Positions 6,954 to 16,599 of a stretch of DNA of 64,000 bases are shown one piece after another. The notes beneath the pieces are model-generated. The model did not search any database. It was not told where the DNA came from and was given only the letters and a program-made list of their open reading frames with translations. This DNA comes from Polyangiaceae bacterium. Its GTDB lineage: Bacteria; Myxococcota_A; Polyangia; Polyangiales; Polyangiaceae. The stretch spans positions 160,950-224,949 of the forward strand of contig JAICUB010000004.1 in NCBI GenBank assembly GCA_025936045.1. The letters run 5' to 3'. Position 1 is the stretch's first letter. The number at the start of each line of letters is the position of its first letter. A program made the translations under genes and the position numbers.

Positions 6954-9620
6954 TCACTGCCCGGTCACGTGGCAGCGCTTGTCGAACGCTTCGAAGGACT
7001 CGTCCGCGCGCGGCTCCTCGCAGTCGCCGCCGGACGGCGCGGCGGAAGCGGACGGCGTCGCCGCCGCAGACGGCGCGGACGAGCCGGTGCTCGGCGCGCC
7101 CGTGATCGTGCAGCGCTTGTCGAAGTCGCTGAAGGATTCGCCGTCACGCGGTTCGTCACAGTCCGAAGGCGCGGCCGCGGCTGAAGCGGACGGCGTCGCC
7201 GCGGCGGACGGCGGCCCCGCCGCCGAAGGCGCGGCGGTGAGTCCGGTACCGTGCGGCAGCGCGAGCGTCGGTGCCGGCACTTCCGCGGCTTGCGCGACCG
7301 TGAGGCTCGGCACGTACGTGGTGACGAGCAGCGCGACCACGAATATGCCGATGAACGGCATGACGACGCGATAGAGGTCGGGCACGGGGCGATTGAAGCG
7401 AAAGCCGGCGATGAAGAGATTGAGTCCCATCGGCGGCATCAAGTAGCCGATCTCGAGGTTCAGCAAGAACACGATGCCGAGGTGGTACGGGTTGATGTTG
7501 AAGTGGAGCGCGATGCCCATGATGAGTGGGACGATCACGACGATGGCCGAGAAGATGTCCATCAACATCCCCACGACCAAAAGGAAGACGTTCAACGCGA
7601 GCAGGAACGAGACCGGTGAATCGATGAGGCCGCCCGCGCTCTTGCCGACTTGGGCGAGCGCGTCCACCGCCTCGCGGCAGCTCGACATCGTGTCGGCGTG
7701 CGCGGCGAGGTACGCCTTCGCGGGCGGCCCGCACGTGAGCGCCTCGAACAGCCGATCGGCCGTCTGCGCCTGCACGAAGTAGAAGGTGAGCACCGTCGCC
7801 GCGCAGAGCTTCACGAAGATGGCGCCGACCAGCACCATCGAGTCCGGCACGATGCGCGGCAGATCGCGCGTGAGCGACAGATCCTTGTAGATGAACACCT
7901 CGATCACGAGGACGTAGAACGCCGTGAACGCGGCCGCCGTCACCGGGCTGAAGACGCCCGTCGCGAGCCCCCCCAATAAAAATACCGGCAGCACGAGCTC
8001 CCACTTCGCTTCCCACAAGGCGGCCCGCGCTTCCTTGCCGTCGAATTTCGAGCGCGGCACTTTCGAGATCATGCCGATGATCACCGCATACACGATGAGG
8101 AGGCCGATCAGGAGCGCGCCGGGGCGCAGGCCCGCGAGCAAGAACTTGTCGAGCGCGAGCCGCTCGTGGCCGGGCGGCACCTCTTGCAGGCCCGCGACGA
8201 TGCCGTAGACGATGAGCGGCAGACAGGGCGGGAACGTGATGCCGAGCGCACCGCCCGTGGTGACGAGGCCGAGCGAGAACTTTTCCGGATAGCGATCCTT
8301 GAGCAACGCCGGCAAGAGCAGGCCGCCGATCGCGACGATCGTGATGCCGCTCGCGCCGCTGAAGATGGTGAAGAAGGCGGAGGTCAGGATGCAGACGACG
8401 CCGAGGCCGCCCGGCATGAACCCGAGCAACGCCCGCGCGATGCGCACGAGACGCTGCGGCGTCTTGGCCTCGCTCATCAAATAGCCGGCGAGCGTAAATA
8501 CGGGGATCGTCGGCAAAATGCTCATGCGCGCGAAGTGCTGGCCGAGCACGTCCTCGACGGCGTTCGGCAGGGCCATGACGCCCACCGTCGCAGACCCGTG
8601 CGCCCACAAGAAGAGCGCTAAGCCGCCGAGAAAGCTGAAGAGCGGCGCGCCCATCAGCGCCATCAGCGCGCAGAACACGACGCCCCACGAGATGGGGAAC
8701 GACGGGATGTGCGCGGCCCCGAAAGCGAGGAGCGCGAGCGTGACCGCGACCGCGACCAAGGCCGAACCCATCTGTCCCACTGTCGCGCCTTCGGCGTACC
8801 GCTCGTCGTGTGGCGCCGTCGGAGCCCACGAGCCGGTGCGACGTTTTCGGAGGACGAGCGGCACGCCGATGATCGCCGCCGAGGCGATGACCCCGAGCAC
8901 GAGCGGGCCGAGCACCGTCGTCCCGATGGCAAACGGCAAGAGCAGCACGAGAAACGCGAGCGCGATCACGACCTCCGTCGCGGTCGCCTGCGCGACGGGG
9001 GCGAAACGCTCCGTCTCCGGATCGGCGGGGTTCGGTGCCGGCTCGGATTGTGGGCCACCCTGCAGCGCCGCCACCCATTCGTGGAAGGCGTGCAGCAGGA
9101 GCCGCGTCGCGATCAGAACGAACGCGGCCGGGATCACGAATTGAAATTCGTAGCTGCGGTCGACGTCGGAGCTCGCACCGATGCCGCGCTCCGCGATCAG
9201 GCGCACCTGCTCGTGCATGTTCGCGACTTGCTCGAGCAGCGTGAGGTAGAGGCCGCGGGCGAGAGTGAACGCGACGACGGCGCCGAACGTCGCCGCGATC
9301 GCGATGACGACGCGGCGAGTACGATCGGGCAGCAGGCGGCCGAGCGCGTCGATCGCGAGGTGGCGTCGTTCGCGCGTGGCATAGCTCGCACCGAGCAGAG
9401 CGGCCCAGATACAGCCGTGCATCAGCACGTCGGGCGCCGCGTGCAGCCACGCGATTTGCAGGTGCAAAAGCGCCGCGAGTGAGTCGGCGAAGGCGACGAG
9501 CACCATCACCGCGACGACGACGAGGCTCAGGCTCGCCTCGGCGAGCAGAATGCCCCGATCGAGGACGTCGAGCGGACGAAAGAAGGGTGCTGGTCTCGCG
9601 GTCGGGGCAGCGCCTGCCAT
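6954..9620 (-). CDS. TRAP transporter fused small/large permease (DctQ-DctM) with cysteine-containing tail
   Basis: This 888-residue protein joins both membrane subunits of a TRAP transporter. Residues 1 to about 190 have four helices and the DctQ feature ATRERRHLAIDALGRLL. After a linker, residues 215-780 form the DctM permease, with FFTIFSGASGITIVAIGGLLLPAL, GALGITFPPCLPLIVYG and IGYLMPPMGLNLFIAGFRF. It uses a sodium or proton gradient to import a substrate delivered by the binding protein encoded just upstream. Odd feature: the last 110 residues are an Ala/Ser/Pro-rich tail carrying two related 21-residue peptides, each bounded by a cysteine pair (CDEPRDGESF... and CEEPRADESF...), about 14 of 21 positions identical. 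The gap to the binding-protein gene is 94 bp. Confidence 0.9.
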   Translation of the reverse strand: MAGAAPTARPAPFFRPLDVLDRGILLAEASLSLVVVAVMVLVAFADSLAALLHLQIAWLHAAPDVLMHGCIWAALLGASYATRERRHLAIDALGRLLPDRTRRVVIAIAATFGAVVAFTLARGLYLTLLEQVANMHEQVRLIAERGIGASSDVDRSYEFQFVIPAAFVLIATRLLLHAFHEWVAALQGGPQSEPAPNPADPETERFAPVAQATATEVVIALAFLVLLLPFAIGTTVLGPLVLGVIASAAIIGVPLVLRKRRTGSWAPTAPHDERYAEGATVGQMGSALVAVAVTLALLAFGAAHIPSFPISWGVVFCALMALMGAPLFSFLGGLALFLWAHGSATVGVMALPNAVEDVLGQHFARMSILPTIPVFTLAGYLMSEAKTPQRLVRIARALLGFMPGGLGVVCILTSAFFTIFSGASGITIVAIGGLLLPALLKDRYPEKFSLGLVTTGGALGITFPPCLPLIVYGIVAGLQEVPPGHERLALDKFLLAGLRPGALLIGLLIVYAVIIGMISKVPRSKFDGKEARAALWEAKWELVLPVFLLGGLATGVFSPVTAAAFTAFYVLVIEVFIYKDLSLTRDLPRIVPDSMVLVGAIFVKLCAATVLTFYFVQAQTADRLFEALTCGPPAKAYLAAHADTMSSCREAVDALAQVGKSAGGLIDSPVSFLLALNVFLLVVGMLMDIFSAIVVIVPLIMGIALHFNINPYHLGIVFLLNLEIGYLMPPMGLNLFIAGFRFNRPVPDLYRVVMPFIGIFVVALLVTTYVPSLTVAQAAEVPAPTLALPHGTGLTAAPSAAGPPSAAATPSASAAAAPSDCDEPRDGESFSDFDKRCTITGAPSTGSSAPSAAATPSASAAPSGGDCEEPRADESFEAFDKRCHVTGQ

Positions 9621-9714
9621 CGCGCGAGAGAGTACTTCGATCGCTTACGAAACCACTACTAGTTCGGTCGGTTTACTTCGAATTAGACGCGCCCGAGCGC
9701 GAGCTCGCGCCGCA

Positions 9715-10722
9715 TCATTTGCCGAACGCAGAGACGCGATCGATGAGCGCCTGGTCGGCGACCTGGCCGGTCAGCTGCTTGCGCACCTCGGCGCCGAGCT
9801 TGAGCCACTCGGCTTTCTCCGCGTCGCTCGGCGTGAGCATCTTGATGTTGTGCTCCTTGAGCGTCGCGAGCGCCTTCTGCTCGTCGGCGCGCAGGTTCTT
9901 GCGCGCGAGCGCGTGAAATTGCGCCGAGGTCTCGGTCATGATCGTCTTTTGCTCGGGAGTCAGCGAATCCCACTGCTTTTGCCCCATCACCGTCCCGCCG
10001 ATGACGACCGTGAGCGGCAAGTCGAGCATGTTGGAGACGCGGGTGTTCCACTGGAACGCGAGCGCCGAGACGGGCGTCGCCATCAGCGTGTCGATCCGGT
10101 TCGTCTGGAGCGCACCGAGCACTTCCGGGAGCTGCAGCGGCACCGGGTTCGATTTCACGACCTTGTAAAGTGCCGGCAGCACGAGGTCTTCGCGCCACAC
10201 CCAGGGCTTACGCGTGCTGAGATCCGACGGCTTCGACACGGGTTGCGTCGAGAAGATGTACGACCAGCCCACGTCCGCCCAACCCAGCATCTGAAAGCCC
10301 GACTCGGCAAACTTCGGGTTCATCTCCGGCGCGAGTGCCGCGCGCGCGGCGTCGAGTTGCGCGTAGGTCTTCAAGATGCCCGGCATCCCGAACACGAGGG
10401 CCGGCCGGTAAATCTGCGACAGGCCGACGGCGGTGACCGCGGCGCCGTCGAGACGGCCGCTACGGATCTTCTTGATGACCTCGGCCTCGTCACCCTGCAC
10501 GCCGCCCGGGTAGAAACGAAGCTCGAGCGTCTTGTTCGAGCGGCGGCGCACTTCACGGTTCCACGCGTCGAACACCTTCATCCACGTGGAGCCAGGCGGC
10601 GCGAGCGTGGCGATCGAGATCGTTTTGACGGTGGGCTTTTCGTCGGCGATGCCGAGCGCCGACGAGAAGAGCAGCGTGAGGATCAGAGCGATCGGCCAAA
10701 AGGGGTGGGTTTTCTTGATCAT
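9715..10722 (-). CDS. TRAP transporter substrate-binding protein, DctP family
   Basis: From the ATG at 10722 the protein (335 residues) begins with a clean signal peptide, MIKKTHPFWPIALILTLLFSSALGIA. This start is preferred over the upstream ATG at 10752 because GGGAG precedes it and the signal peptide then starts properly. The mature part has DctP-family features: ISIATLAPPGSTWMKVFDAWNRE at the N-terminus, the ligand-region strand TLELRFYPGGVQGDE, and the hinge region LGALQTNRIDTLMATP. DctP proteins usually bind an organic acid through an arginine; the ligand here cannot be told. It lies between the TatT-like gene (92 bp upstream) and the fused permease, so it should deliver substrate to that permease. 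Confidence 0.9.
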   Translation of the reverse strand: MIKKTHPFWPIALILTLLFSSALGIADEKPTVKTISIATLAPPGSTWMKVFDAWNREVRRRSNKTLELRFYPGGVQGDEAEVIKKIRSGRLDGAAVTAVGLSQIYRPALVFGMPGILKTYAQLDAARAALAPEMNPKFAESGFQMLGWADVGWSYIFSTQPVSKPSDLSTRKPWVWREDLVLPALYKVVKSNPVPLQLPEVLGALQTNRIDTLMATPVSALAFQWNTRVSNMLDLPLTVVIGGTVMGQKQWDSLTPEQKTIMTETSAQFHALARKNLRADEQKALATLKEHNIKMLTPSDAEKAEWLKLGAEVRKQLTGQVADQALIDRVSAFGK

Positions 10723-10814
10723 CCGATTGTGCTCTCCCGTCGAGCGAGCCATGGCGCGGGCCCTGGCCCTGGATCGACGGACGACTCTGGAGGTTTCTTC
10801 TAACGAACGGCGGT

Positions 10815-11846
10815 CTAGTGCGCGTGGGTGGGTGCAGGTGCGGGGGGCGTTGCGGCGGGGGCCGTTGCCGCCGCCGGCGGCTCCTCGGGGGCGAAGAGCT
10901 GGTCCGTCTGGGCGAGATAGCGCTCGGCACGCCGCTTGGCGAGCTGGTTTACGAGAACCTGGTCCGGATCGATGTTCACGGGGGCCGAGAGCGTGGTGTT
11001 GAGGAGCTTCTGGTAGAGCGTGCGGTCCTGGAGTGCCACGGCGACGATCTGCGCCTCGATCACGAGGTACATGAGGTTCTTACCGTGGGTGGCGCTGATG
11101 GATGCCTCGAATTCCTTCTTCGCCTCCACGGGCTTGCCGCCGAGCTGGGCCGGGACGGTGCCGAGCAAGCCGCCACGCAGGGCGTGCGGCGCGTAGCCGT
11201 AATAGCTCGGGTCGAGGGCGAGGACACGGTCGGCCAGGGCGCTCGCGTACGGTAGGTCCGCGAGCGCGTTCATATCGTCGCGATTGACGCCGACGTAACG
11301 GCCCCAGCAATAGGCGCCCCAGAATAGCGTGGGGACGACCTTTTCTGCGTCGTCAAACTTTTTCAGGTACTCGGTCCATGCGGCGAGGCCCTTCTTCATC
11401 TGGGCTTGCGCGCCGCCACCCTCGTCCTCCCACAGCGTCAGGTTGCCGAGCGCGAGATCACGACAACGCCCGTAGGCGATAGCGGCGCGCTTGCGGAAGT
11501 GCTCGCTGCCTTTGTCGTCGTCGTTGGCTAGCGCCGCTTCCATGTGATCCTCCATGAAGCCGAAGCCGTACGAGCCGAGAGCGCGCGCGACCATCAACCG
11601 GAGCTCCGTATCCTTCGGCCGGATTTCGAGCAGGCCGTCCATCGTAGCGATCGAGGCCGGGATCGCCTCTTCGGCCAAATCCGGGTCTTCGTAACGTTCG
11701 ATGGCGGGCCACGCTTTTCCGATGATGCCTACGGTGGAGGACGCCGCTAGCTGCGTGGTGCTACAGGCGCTCGTCGCGAAGGCGACACCGGCGAAGGTCA
11801 AAGGTGCGAGGACGCGCTTCGCTCGGGAGGCGAACATGGGGTTCAT
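10815..11846 (-). CDS. TatT-like TRAP-associated lipoprotein
   Basis: From the ATG at 11846 (GAGGG seven bases upstream) the protein has 343 residues and a lipoprotein signal ending at SACS, so it should be an anchored periplasmic lipoprotein. The rest is helical with features of the T component of tetratricopeptide-repeat-associated TRAP transporters (Treponema Tp0956 type): AIPASIATMDGLLEIRPKD, GYGFME-like helices, LFWGAYCWGRYV, and the loop GGLLGTVPAQLGG. In Treponema, TatT forms trimers that bind the DctP-like partner TatP. Here the gene is first in the operon with dctP- and dctQM-like genes, which agrees with that role. The C-terminus ends in an Ala/Pro/Glu-rich tail. Confidence 0.85.
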   Translation of the reverse strand: MNPMFASRAKRVLAPLTFAGVAFATSACSTTQLAASSTVGIIGKAWPAIERYEDPDLAEEAIPASIATMDGLLEIRPKDTELRLMVARALGSYGFGFMEDHMEAALANDDDKGSEHFRKRAAIAYGRCRDLALGNLTLWEDEGGGAQAQMKKGLAAWTEYLKKFDDAEKVVPTLFWGAYCWGRYVGVNRDDMNALADLPYASALADRVLALDPSYYGYAPHALRGGLLGTVPAQLGGKPVEAKKEFEASISATHGKNLMYLVIEAQIVAVALQDRTLYQKLLNTTLSAPVNIDPDQVLVNQLAKRRAERYLAQTDQLFAPEEPPAAATAPAATPPAPAPTHAH

Positions 11847-11994
11847 CCCGTAGCCCTCGCAAGCTTTGGCTGTCAACGCACAAACTGCCGCAATTGGGGC
11901 GAGAAATCACGCCTGCGGCGTGGGCATCATGTGACGCGGTACCGGGGTTCGGTTCATTTTTCCGTCACGCTCGTTCGGGCCGACCCCCTGCTCG

Positions 11995-13371
11995 ATGGAT
12001 AGTACTATCTTGGGTACCCGCGGCGATTTCCCCACGCCGACGGCAAGGGTTAGCGGCTTGTCCGATCCGGATGGTTTCGAAACGAGGCGACGACTGCGCT
12101 TCGAGCTTCTCCGCGAAGTAAATCGCGGCGGGATGGGGCTGATCGAGTCGGCGCTCGACCCGCTCCTCGGCCGTCGGGTCGCGATCAAGACGCTGCGGGA
12201 AGAGCTGCTGGAGGACGAGCGCGTCGCCATCAAATTCGAGGAAGAGGCTCAGATCACGGGCCAGCTCGAGCATCCGAACATCGTTCCCATCTACGAAATC
12301 GGCGAAGACGGGCACGAGCCGTTCATCGTCATGAAACTGATCCGTGGCCGCAGCCTCGGCGACCTGTTGCGCGTGCCCGTCCTCGCCCCGCAGGATCCAA
12401 TCGGGCTTCAACGTTTCGTTGCGATTGTTTTGAAGCTGTGTGACGCGCTCGAGTACGCTCACAGCCGCGGCGTCTACCACTGCGATCTGAAGCCCGACAA
12501 CGTGATGGTCGGGGACTTCGGCCAAGTCTATTTGATGGATTGGGGCGTCGCGCTTCTGGAATCGAGGAAGCACCGCCTCGCGCCCGGATCGGCGCCGGGC
12601 CGCCGCTTTTCGATCGAGCACCTGATCGCGAGCGATCGGGATTCGCTGATTCGCGTCACCGGCCCGGACGACGGCGGTGATCCGGTACGCGGCACGCCCG
12701 CGTACATGGCGTCCGAACAGCTCTGGGGCCGCACCGAGGAAATCGACGCCCGCACCGACGTCTTCGGCATCGGCGCTATTCTATGTGAGATCCTCACCGG
12801 TCGGCCGCCGAACGAGTGGGACTCCCTGCCGAACATCGCCGCCCGCAAGGAGCCCATCGAGCTCCCGGACGGCACCGGCGCATGGACGCGGCTCCCGCCC
12901 GAGCTCCGGCGCATCACGCGCAAAGCGCTCCACCCGCTCCGCGACCAACGTCACGCCGACATCGCTTCGCTGCGCGCCGAGCTCGAACAGTTCATGCGCG
13001 GCGGCGGCTGGTTCGAGACGCGCTCGTTCGCGCCGGGCGAGGTCATCGTCCAGGAAGGCGACGCGGGCGACAGCGCCTACATCATCGAAGAAGGCCACTG
13101 CCACGTCTTCAAGCACCTCTATGGGCGGCGCGAGCTCGTGCGCACCCTCGGCCCCGGCGACGTGTTCGGTGAAATATCGGTATTCGCGGGCGGGCCGCGC
13201 ACTGCCACCATCCAAGCGGCCGACGCCGTCAAAGTGAAGATCATCGGCGGTGATTCGCTGAATCACGAGCTCGATCAGAATCCGTGGCTCGGCGCGTTCG
13301 TACGTTCGCTCGCGACGCTCTTTCGCGAAACCGACGCACGGCTGTCCGATCCGCCCGCGCCCCCTCGCTGA
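11995..13371 (+). CDS. Ser/Thr kinase with C-terminal cyclic-nucleotide-binding domain
   Basis: The protein (458 residues) has a kinase domain at about residues 35-320 and a cAMP/cGMP-binding-type beta-barrel at about 340-445. Kinase motifs are the ATP loop NRGGMGLIESA, the lysine in VAIKTLREE, the catalytic loop YHCDLKPDNVM and the metal motif DWG. Two residues depart from canonical: HRD is HCD and DFG is DWG, so it is a non-RD kinase, though the catalytic Asp, Lys and Asn remain. The nucleotide domain keeps the phosphate-binding cassette, with FGEISVF and PRTATI holding the expected Glu and Arg. There is no transmembrane segment, so it is probably cytoplasmic. Regulation by cAMP or cGMP is inferred; a cyclase gene lies 8 kb downstream. 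Confidence 0.9.
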   Translation: MDSTILGTRGDFPTPTARVSGLSDPDGFETRRRLRFELLREVNRGGMGLIESALDPLLGRRVAIKTLREELLEDERVAIKFEEEAQITGQLEHPNIVPIYEIGEDGHEPFIVMKLIRGRSLGDLLRVPVLAPQDPIGLQRFVAIVLKLCDALEYAHSRGVYHCDLKPDNVMVGDFGQVYLMDWGVALLESRKHRLAPGSAPGRRFSIEHLIASDRDSLIRVTGPDDGGDPVRGTPAYMASEQLWGRTEEIDARTDVFGIGAILCEILTGRPPNEWDSLPNIAARKEPIELPDGTGAWTRLPPELRRITRKALHPLRDQRHADIASLRAELEQFMRGGGWFETRSFAPGEVIVQEGDAGDSAYIIEEGHCHVFKHLYGRRELVRTLGPGDVFGEISVFAGGPRTATIQAADAVKVKIIGGDSLNHELDQNPWLGAFVRSLATLFRETDARLSDPPAPPR

Positions 13372-13489
13372 CCGGCCTTCCGAATGGCGGACAGCGCGCG
13401 AGCCCGTGCGCATCTCCCGCGCGAACGCGCATGAAAGAACCATTGCGGGCGCGGGAGCGCGGAACTAGCGTCCGAGCGTCACAAAAAGC

Positions 13490-15805
13490 ATGCGCCCGCC
13501 GAAGGTTGCCATCGTAGGCGGGGGGTGCGCCGCGCTGAGCGCTGCGTTCGAGCTCACGCGCCCCGATCGCGAGGACGGCGCGAAGTACGACGTCACCGTG
13601 TACCAGCTCGGGTGGCGACTCGGCGGCAAGGGCGCCTCGGGCCGCAACCGCGACGAGTGGAACCGCACCGAGGAGCACGGGCTCCACGTCTGGATGGGCT
13701 TTTACGAGAACGCGTTTCGGCTCGTGCGCGACGCCTACGCCGAGCTCGAGCTTCACTACACCGATCGACCGGAAGCGCGGCAGTCGCGTTACGGGGATTG
13801 GCAGGAAGCGTTCTTCGCCGACCCCTGGATCGGACTCGCCGACGAGTCGCGCGGCTTCTGGCGGGCGTGGACCGCGAACTTCCCGGCGAACGAAGGCCTC
13901 CCGGGTGACCCGCTGGCGCCCGGCACGAACCCATTTTCGCTATCCGGTTACGTCGCGCGCAGCATCGATCTTTTGCGGGCGCTCCTGCGCAGCACGTTCA
14001 CGGCGACACCGTCGGAGAGGCGCGACGCGACGGAGCGGGAGCTCGAATTCTCCGAGGTTTCGCCGCGCGCCGTGGTCGACAAGCTCACGAGCCTCTTGCG
14101 CACGGGCTTGCTCACCGGCGCGGGCGCCCTCTACGAGGCCATGGCGGTCCTGAACGTCGCGCTGTCGGGAGCGGCGTCGCTCCCGGAGAACGACTTCCGC
14201 GTCCTCAAGTTCGCGGAAGCCATCGCCGAAAACGTGAAGCGCGAAACCGCCAACGTGCTCCGGCTCGACGACGAGATCCGCCCGAAGCTCGAGCTCATCG
14301 AGCTCGTGATGACGATCATCGTCGGCATCGTCCGCGACGAGCTCTTGACGGACCCGCGCGGGCTCGACGCGATCAACGACGAGGATTGCCGCGCCTGGCT
14401 CCGGCGCCACGGCGCTTCCGAGCGCGCGCTCGGTTCGCCGTTCGTACGCGGGCTCTACAACATGGCCTTCGTCGACTCGCGCGTCTTCGACGGCCATGGC
14501 GAGAACGTCCCGGCGAGCGCGGCGGACGAGCCGGGGCTGGCCGCGGGCCAGGCGCTGCGCGGCGCGTTGCGCATGTTCTTCACCTACCGCGGCGCCCTGT
14601 TCTGGAAGATGCGCGCGGGCATGGGGGACGCGGTTTTTTCGCCGCTCTACGAGGTACTGAAGCTCCGCGGCGTGCGCTTCGAGTTCTTCCATCGGCTCAC
14701 CGACGTGGAGCTCGGTGAGGAGCAGGGCGGCTCGCGCTTCGTGAAGGGCCTTCATTTCGACGTGCAAGCGCGCGTGCGCCGGGGCCGGTCATTGGCTCAC
14801 GGCGGCGAGCTCGCCGAACGGGTCGCAGGCGACGAGTACTATCCGCTCGACGTCGACGGCTGCTGGCCCGCGAAACCGCAGAGCTCGCAGCTCGTCGGCG
14901 TCAACGAGCGCGAGGACGACGAGTACCTCGAGCTCCAGCTGCGCGATCCGAAGTTTCGCGCCGAGCCCGAGCGAGACCGACGCACGCTCGCGCTCGGGCG
15001 TGATTTCGATTTCGTCGTGCTGGGCCTCAGCGTCGGCGCCGTGCCGCACGCGTGCAAGACGCTCGTCGGGAGCGACCCGCGCTGGCGCGCCATGGTCGAG
15101 AACGTGAAGACGGTGCCGACGCAAGCGCTGCAGCTCTGGCTCAACGAGGGGCTCGAAACCCTGACGGACACGCCGACGCCCATCACCGTGGCCGGCCTGC
15201 GCGGCACGTTCGACACCTGGTCGGACATGACCCACGTGATTGCCGAAGAAGACGCCGAGCCGCGGCCCGCGGGGCTCGCCTATCTCTGCGGGGTGCTCGG
15301 CGAGGAGCCGAGCACGTTGCCGGCAGGGTTCAAGCCGGGAGAGGAGCCGCGCCCGGATCAAATCGCGCTCTGGCGCAGCGCGGCCTGCGAGCGCGTGGTC
15401 CACTACCTCGATCACGTACTTCCGGCGCTGTGGCCCGCGGCCCGCGACCAGGACACGCGAGGCTTCCGCTGGGCGCTGCTGGCGACGCCGGGGCAGTTGA
15501 ACCCGGCGCACGGCAAGACAGGACGCGTATCCCACCGGGACAAGCTCGCGATTTTGGAACGGCAGTACCTCGCCGTGAACGTGAAGGTTGCGGACCGCTA
15601 CGTCCTCGCGCGACCGGGGACGCTCGAATATCGAATTTCCCCGCTCGACGCGAGCTACGACAACCTGACGGTCGCGGGCGATTGGACCGACTGCGGCTTC
15701 AACGAGGGCTGCGTCGAAGCGGCGGTCATGTCCGGCATGCTCGCGTCGCACGCCCTGAGCTCGCTCCCCGCGCTCGAAGACATCATCGGCTACGACCACC
15801 CCTAG
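13490..15805 (+). CDS. Large FAD/NAD(P)-dependent oxidoreductase, amine-oxidase/phytoene-desaturase-like
   Basis: This 771-residue protein opens with a Rossmann dinucleotide site, KVAIVGGGCAALSAAFELT, then VTVYQLGWRLGGKGASGRN and EEHGLHVWMGFYENAF, the pattern of the flavin amine-oxidase/carotenoid-desaturase superfamily. Near the C-terminus LTVAGDWTDCGFNEGCVEAAVMSG is the second FAD-contacting motif. It is longer than ordinary desaturases (about 500 residues) because of a helical insert around residues 150-350. Family members oxidise or desaturate lipids and isoprenoids; the substrate is unknown. It is the first gene of a five-gene operon: the next start is 14 bp after its stop, and a polyprenyl synthase follows. 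That context favours an isoprenoid or lipid substrate, by inference. Confidence 0.85.
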   Translation: MRPPKVAIVGGGCAALSAAFELTRPDREDGAKYDVTVYQLGWRLGGKGASGRNRDEWNRTEEHGLHVWMGFYENAFRLVRDAYAELELHYTDRPEARQSRYGDWQEAFFADPWIGLADESRGFWRAWTANFPANEGLPGDPLAPGTNPFSLSGYVARSIDLLRALLRSTFTATPSERRDATERELEFSEVSPRAVVDKLTSLLRTGLLTGAGALYEAMAVLNVALSGAASLPENDFRVLKFAEAIAENVKRETANVLRLDDEIRPKLELIELVMTIIVGIVRDELLTDPRGLDAINDEDCRAWLRRHGASERALGSPFVRGLYNMAFVDSRVFDGHGENVPASAADEPGLAAGQALRGALRMFFTYRGALFWKMRAGMGDAVFSPLYEVLKLRGVRFEFFHRLTDVELGEEQGGSRFVKGLHFDVQARVRRGRSLAHGGELAERVAGDEYYPLDVDGCWPAKPQSSQLVGVNEREDDEYLELQLRDPKFRAEPERDRRTLALGRDFDFVVLGLSVGAVPHACKTLVGSDPRWRAMVENVKTVPTQALQLWLNEGLETLTDTPTPITVAGLRGTFDTWSDMTHVIAEEDAEPRPAGLAYLCGVLGEEPSTLPAGFKPGEEPRPDQIALWRSAACERVVHYLDHVLPALWPAARDQDTRGFRWALLATPGQLNPAHGKTGRVSHRDKLAILERQYLAVNVKVADRYVLARPGTLEYRISPLDASYDNLTVAGDWTDCGFNEGCVEAAVMSGMLASHALSSLPALEDIIGYDHP

Positions 15806-15819
15806 GTCCCGAGGAGCCC

Positions 15820-16599
15820 ATGCAGGATCCGGAACGCCCGAAACGACCCGCGCTGCGCCGCAGCGGGCCGCTGCGCGACGCGACCACCGTCTACCGTCGC
15901 TCGGATCCGCAGGCGCGCCGTCCGCCGCCGCGCACGGGCGGCCCGCTCACCTCGAGCGAGGACGTCGTGATTCAGGCCGTAAAGCTCGGCTACAAGATCG
16001 CGGACGAGCAGATCGCGAAAGGGCAAGAGTTCGCGCGCAAGCTACGCGGCGCCTCGTCGCGCAACGACGGGGGTGACTTCGGCGACCTGGTCGAGCAAGG
16101 CGTGCGGCTGGCAAAGCAAGTCGGCATTCTGCTGGTGGAGCTCGCCGAAACGACGACGCAGCCGCAAGCCGTGCTGCGGAACCTCACCCGCCAAGAGAGC
16201 GCGCGCCGCGGCGACGCGGGTGAGCCCGAACGCCGCGAAGCGCCGGCGCGCGAGGCGGAGCCGATGCGCGCACGCAAGGCGGACGACCACGCCCACACGG
16301 TGCCCGTCGAGGTGCTTTCGTCGCGGCCGACGCGCGTATCGCTCGAGCTCGACGCGCCGCTGCGGGAATGTCCCGAGGTGTATCCGCTCTACCTCAAGGG
16401 CAACCCGGCGCACGCGCTTCATGGCGTGAGCTTCAAGGCGGACGACGGGCACGGCTTCGTGCTCTCGGTCGTCGTGAAGGGCGATGATCCGCCGGGCAGC
16501 TATCGCGGTTATGCGGTCGATCGCGTGACGCAGCGGCCGCTCGGCACCATTTTGGTCACCGTGAGCGACGCGACGCCCGCGCCGGCGGGCCGAGCATGA
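15820..16599 (+). CDS. Conserved operon protein of unknown function
   Basis: I do not recognise this 259-residue protein. The start at 15820 is supported by GAGGAG immediately upstream. It has a basic, Pro/Arg-rich N-terminus (residues 1-45), then a helical segment with VIQAVKLGYKIADEQIAKGQEFARKL and DLVEQGVRLAKQVGILLVELAE. These amphipathic helices recall phasin-like or lipid-surface-binding proteins. A charged linker leads to a C-terminal beta-rich domain (about 165-250) containing VPVEVLSSRPTRVSLELD and GSYRGYAVDRVTQRPLGTILV, like a small immunoglobulin-type fold. Its stop overlaps the next start by 4 bp (ATGA), so it is translationally coupled to the polyprenyl synthase. A scaffold or carrier role in the pathway is a guess. 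Confidence 0.7.
   Translation: MQDPERPKRPALRRSGPLRDATTVYRRSDPQARRPPPRTGGPLTSSEDVVIQAVKLGYKIADEQIAKGQEFARKLRGASSRNDGGDFGDLVEQGVRLAKQVGILLVELAETTTQPQAVLRNLTRQESARRGDAGEPERREAPAREAEPMRARKADDHAHTVPVEVLSSRPTRVSLELDAPLRECPEVYPLYLKGNPAHALHGVSFKADDGHGFVLSVVVKGDDPPGSYRGYAVDRVTQRPLGTILVTVSDATPAPAGRA

Noticed and set aside
7156..9450. A 764-residue frame on the minus strand overlapping the TRAP permease
   Set aside because: It is the same-strand shifted frame of the permease gene with an Arg-rich composition and no hydrophobic segments.
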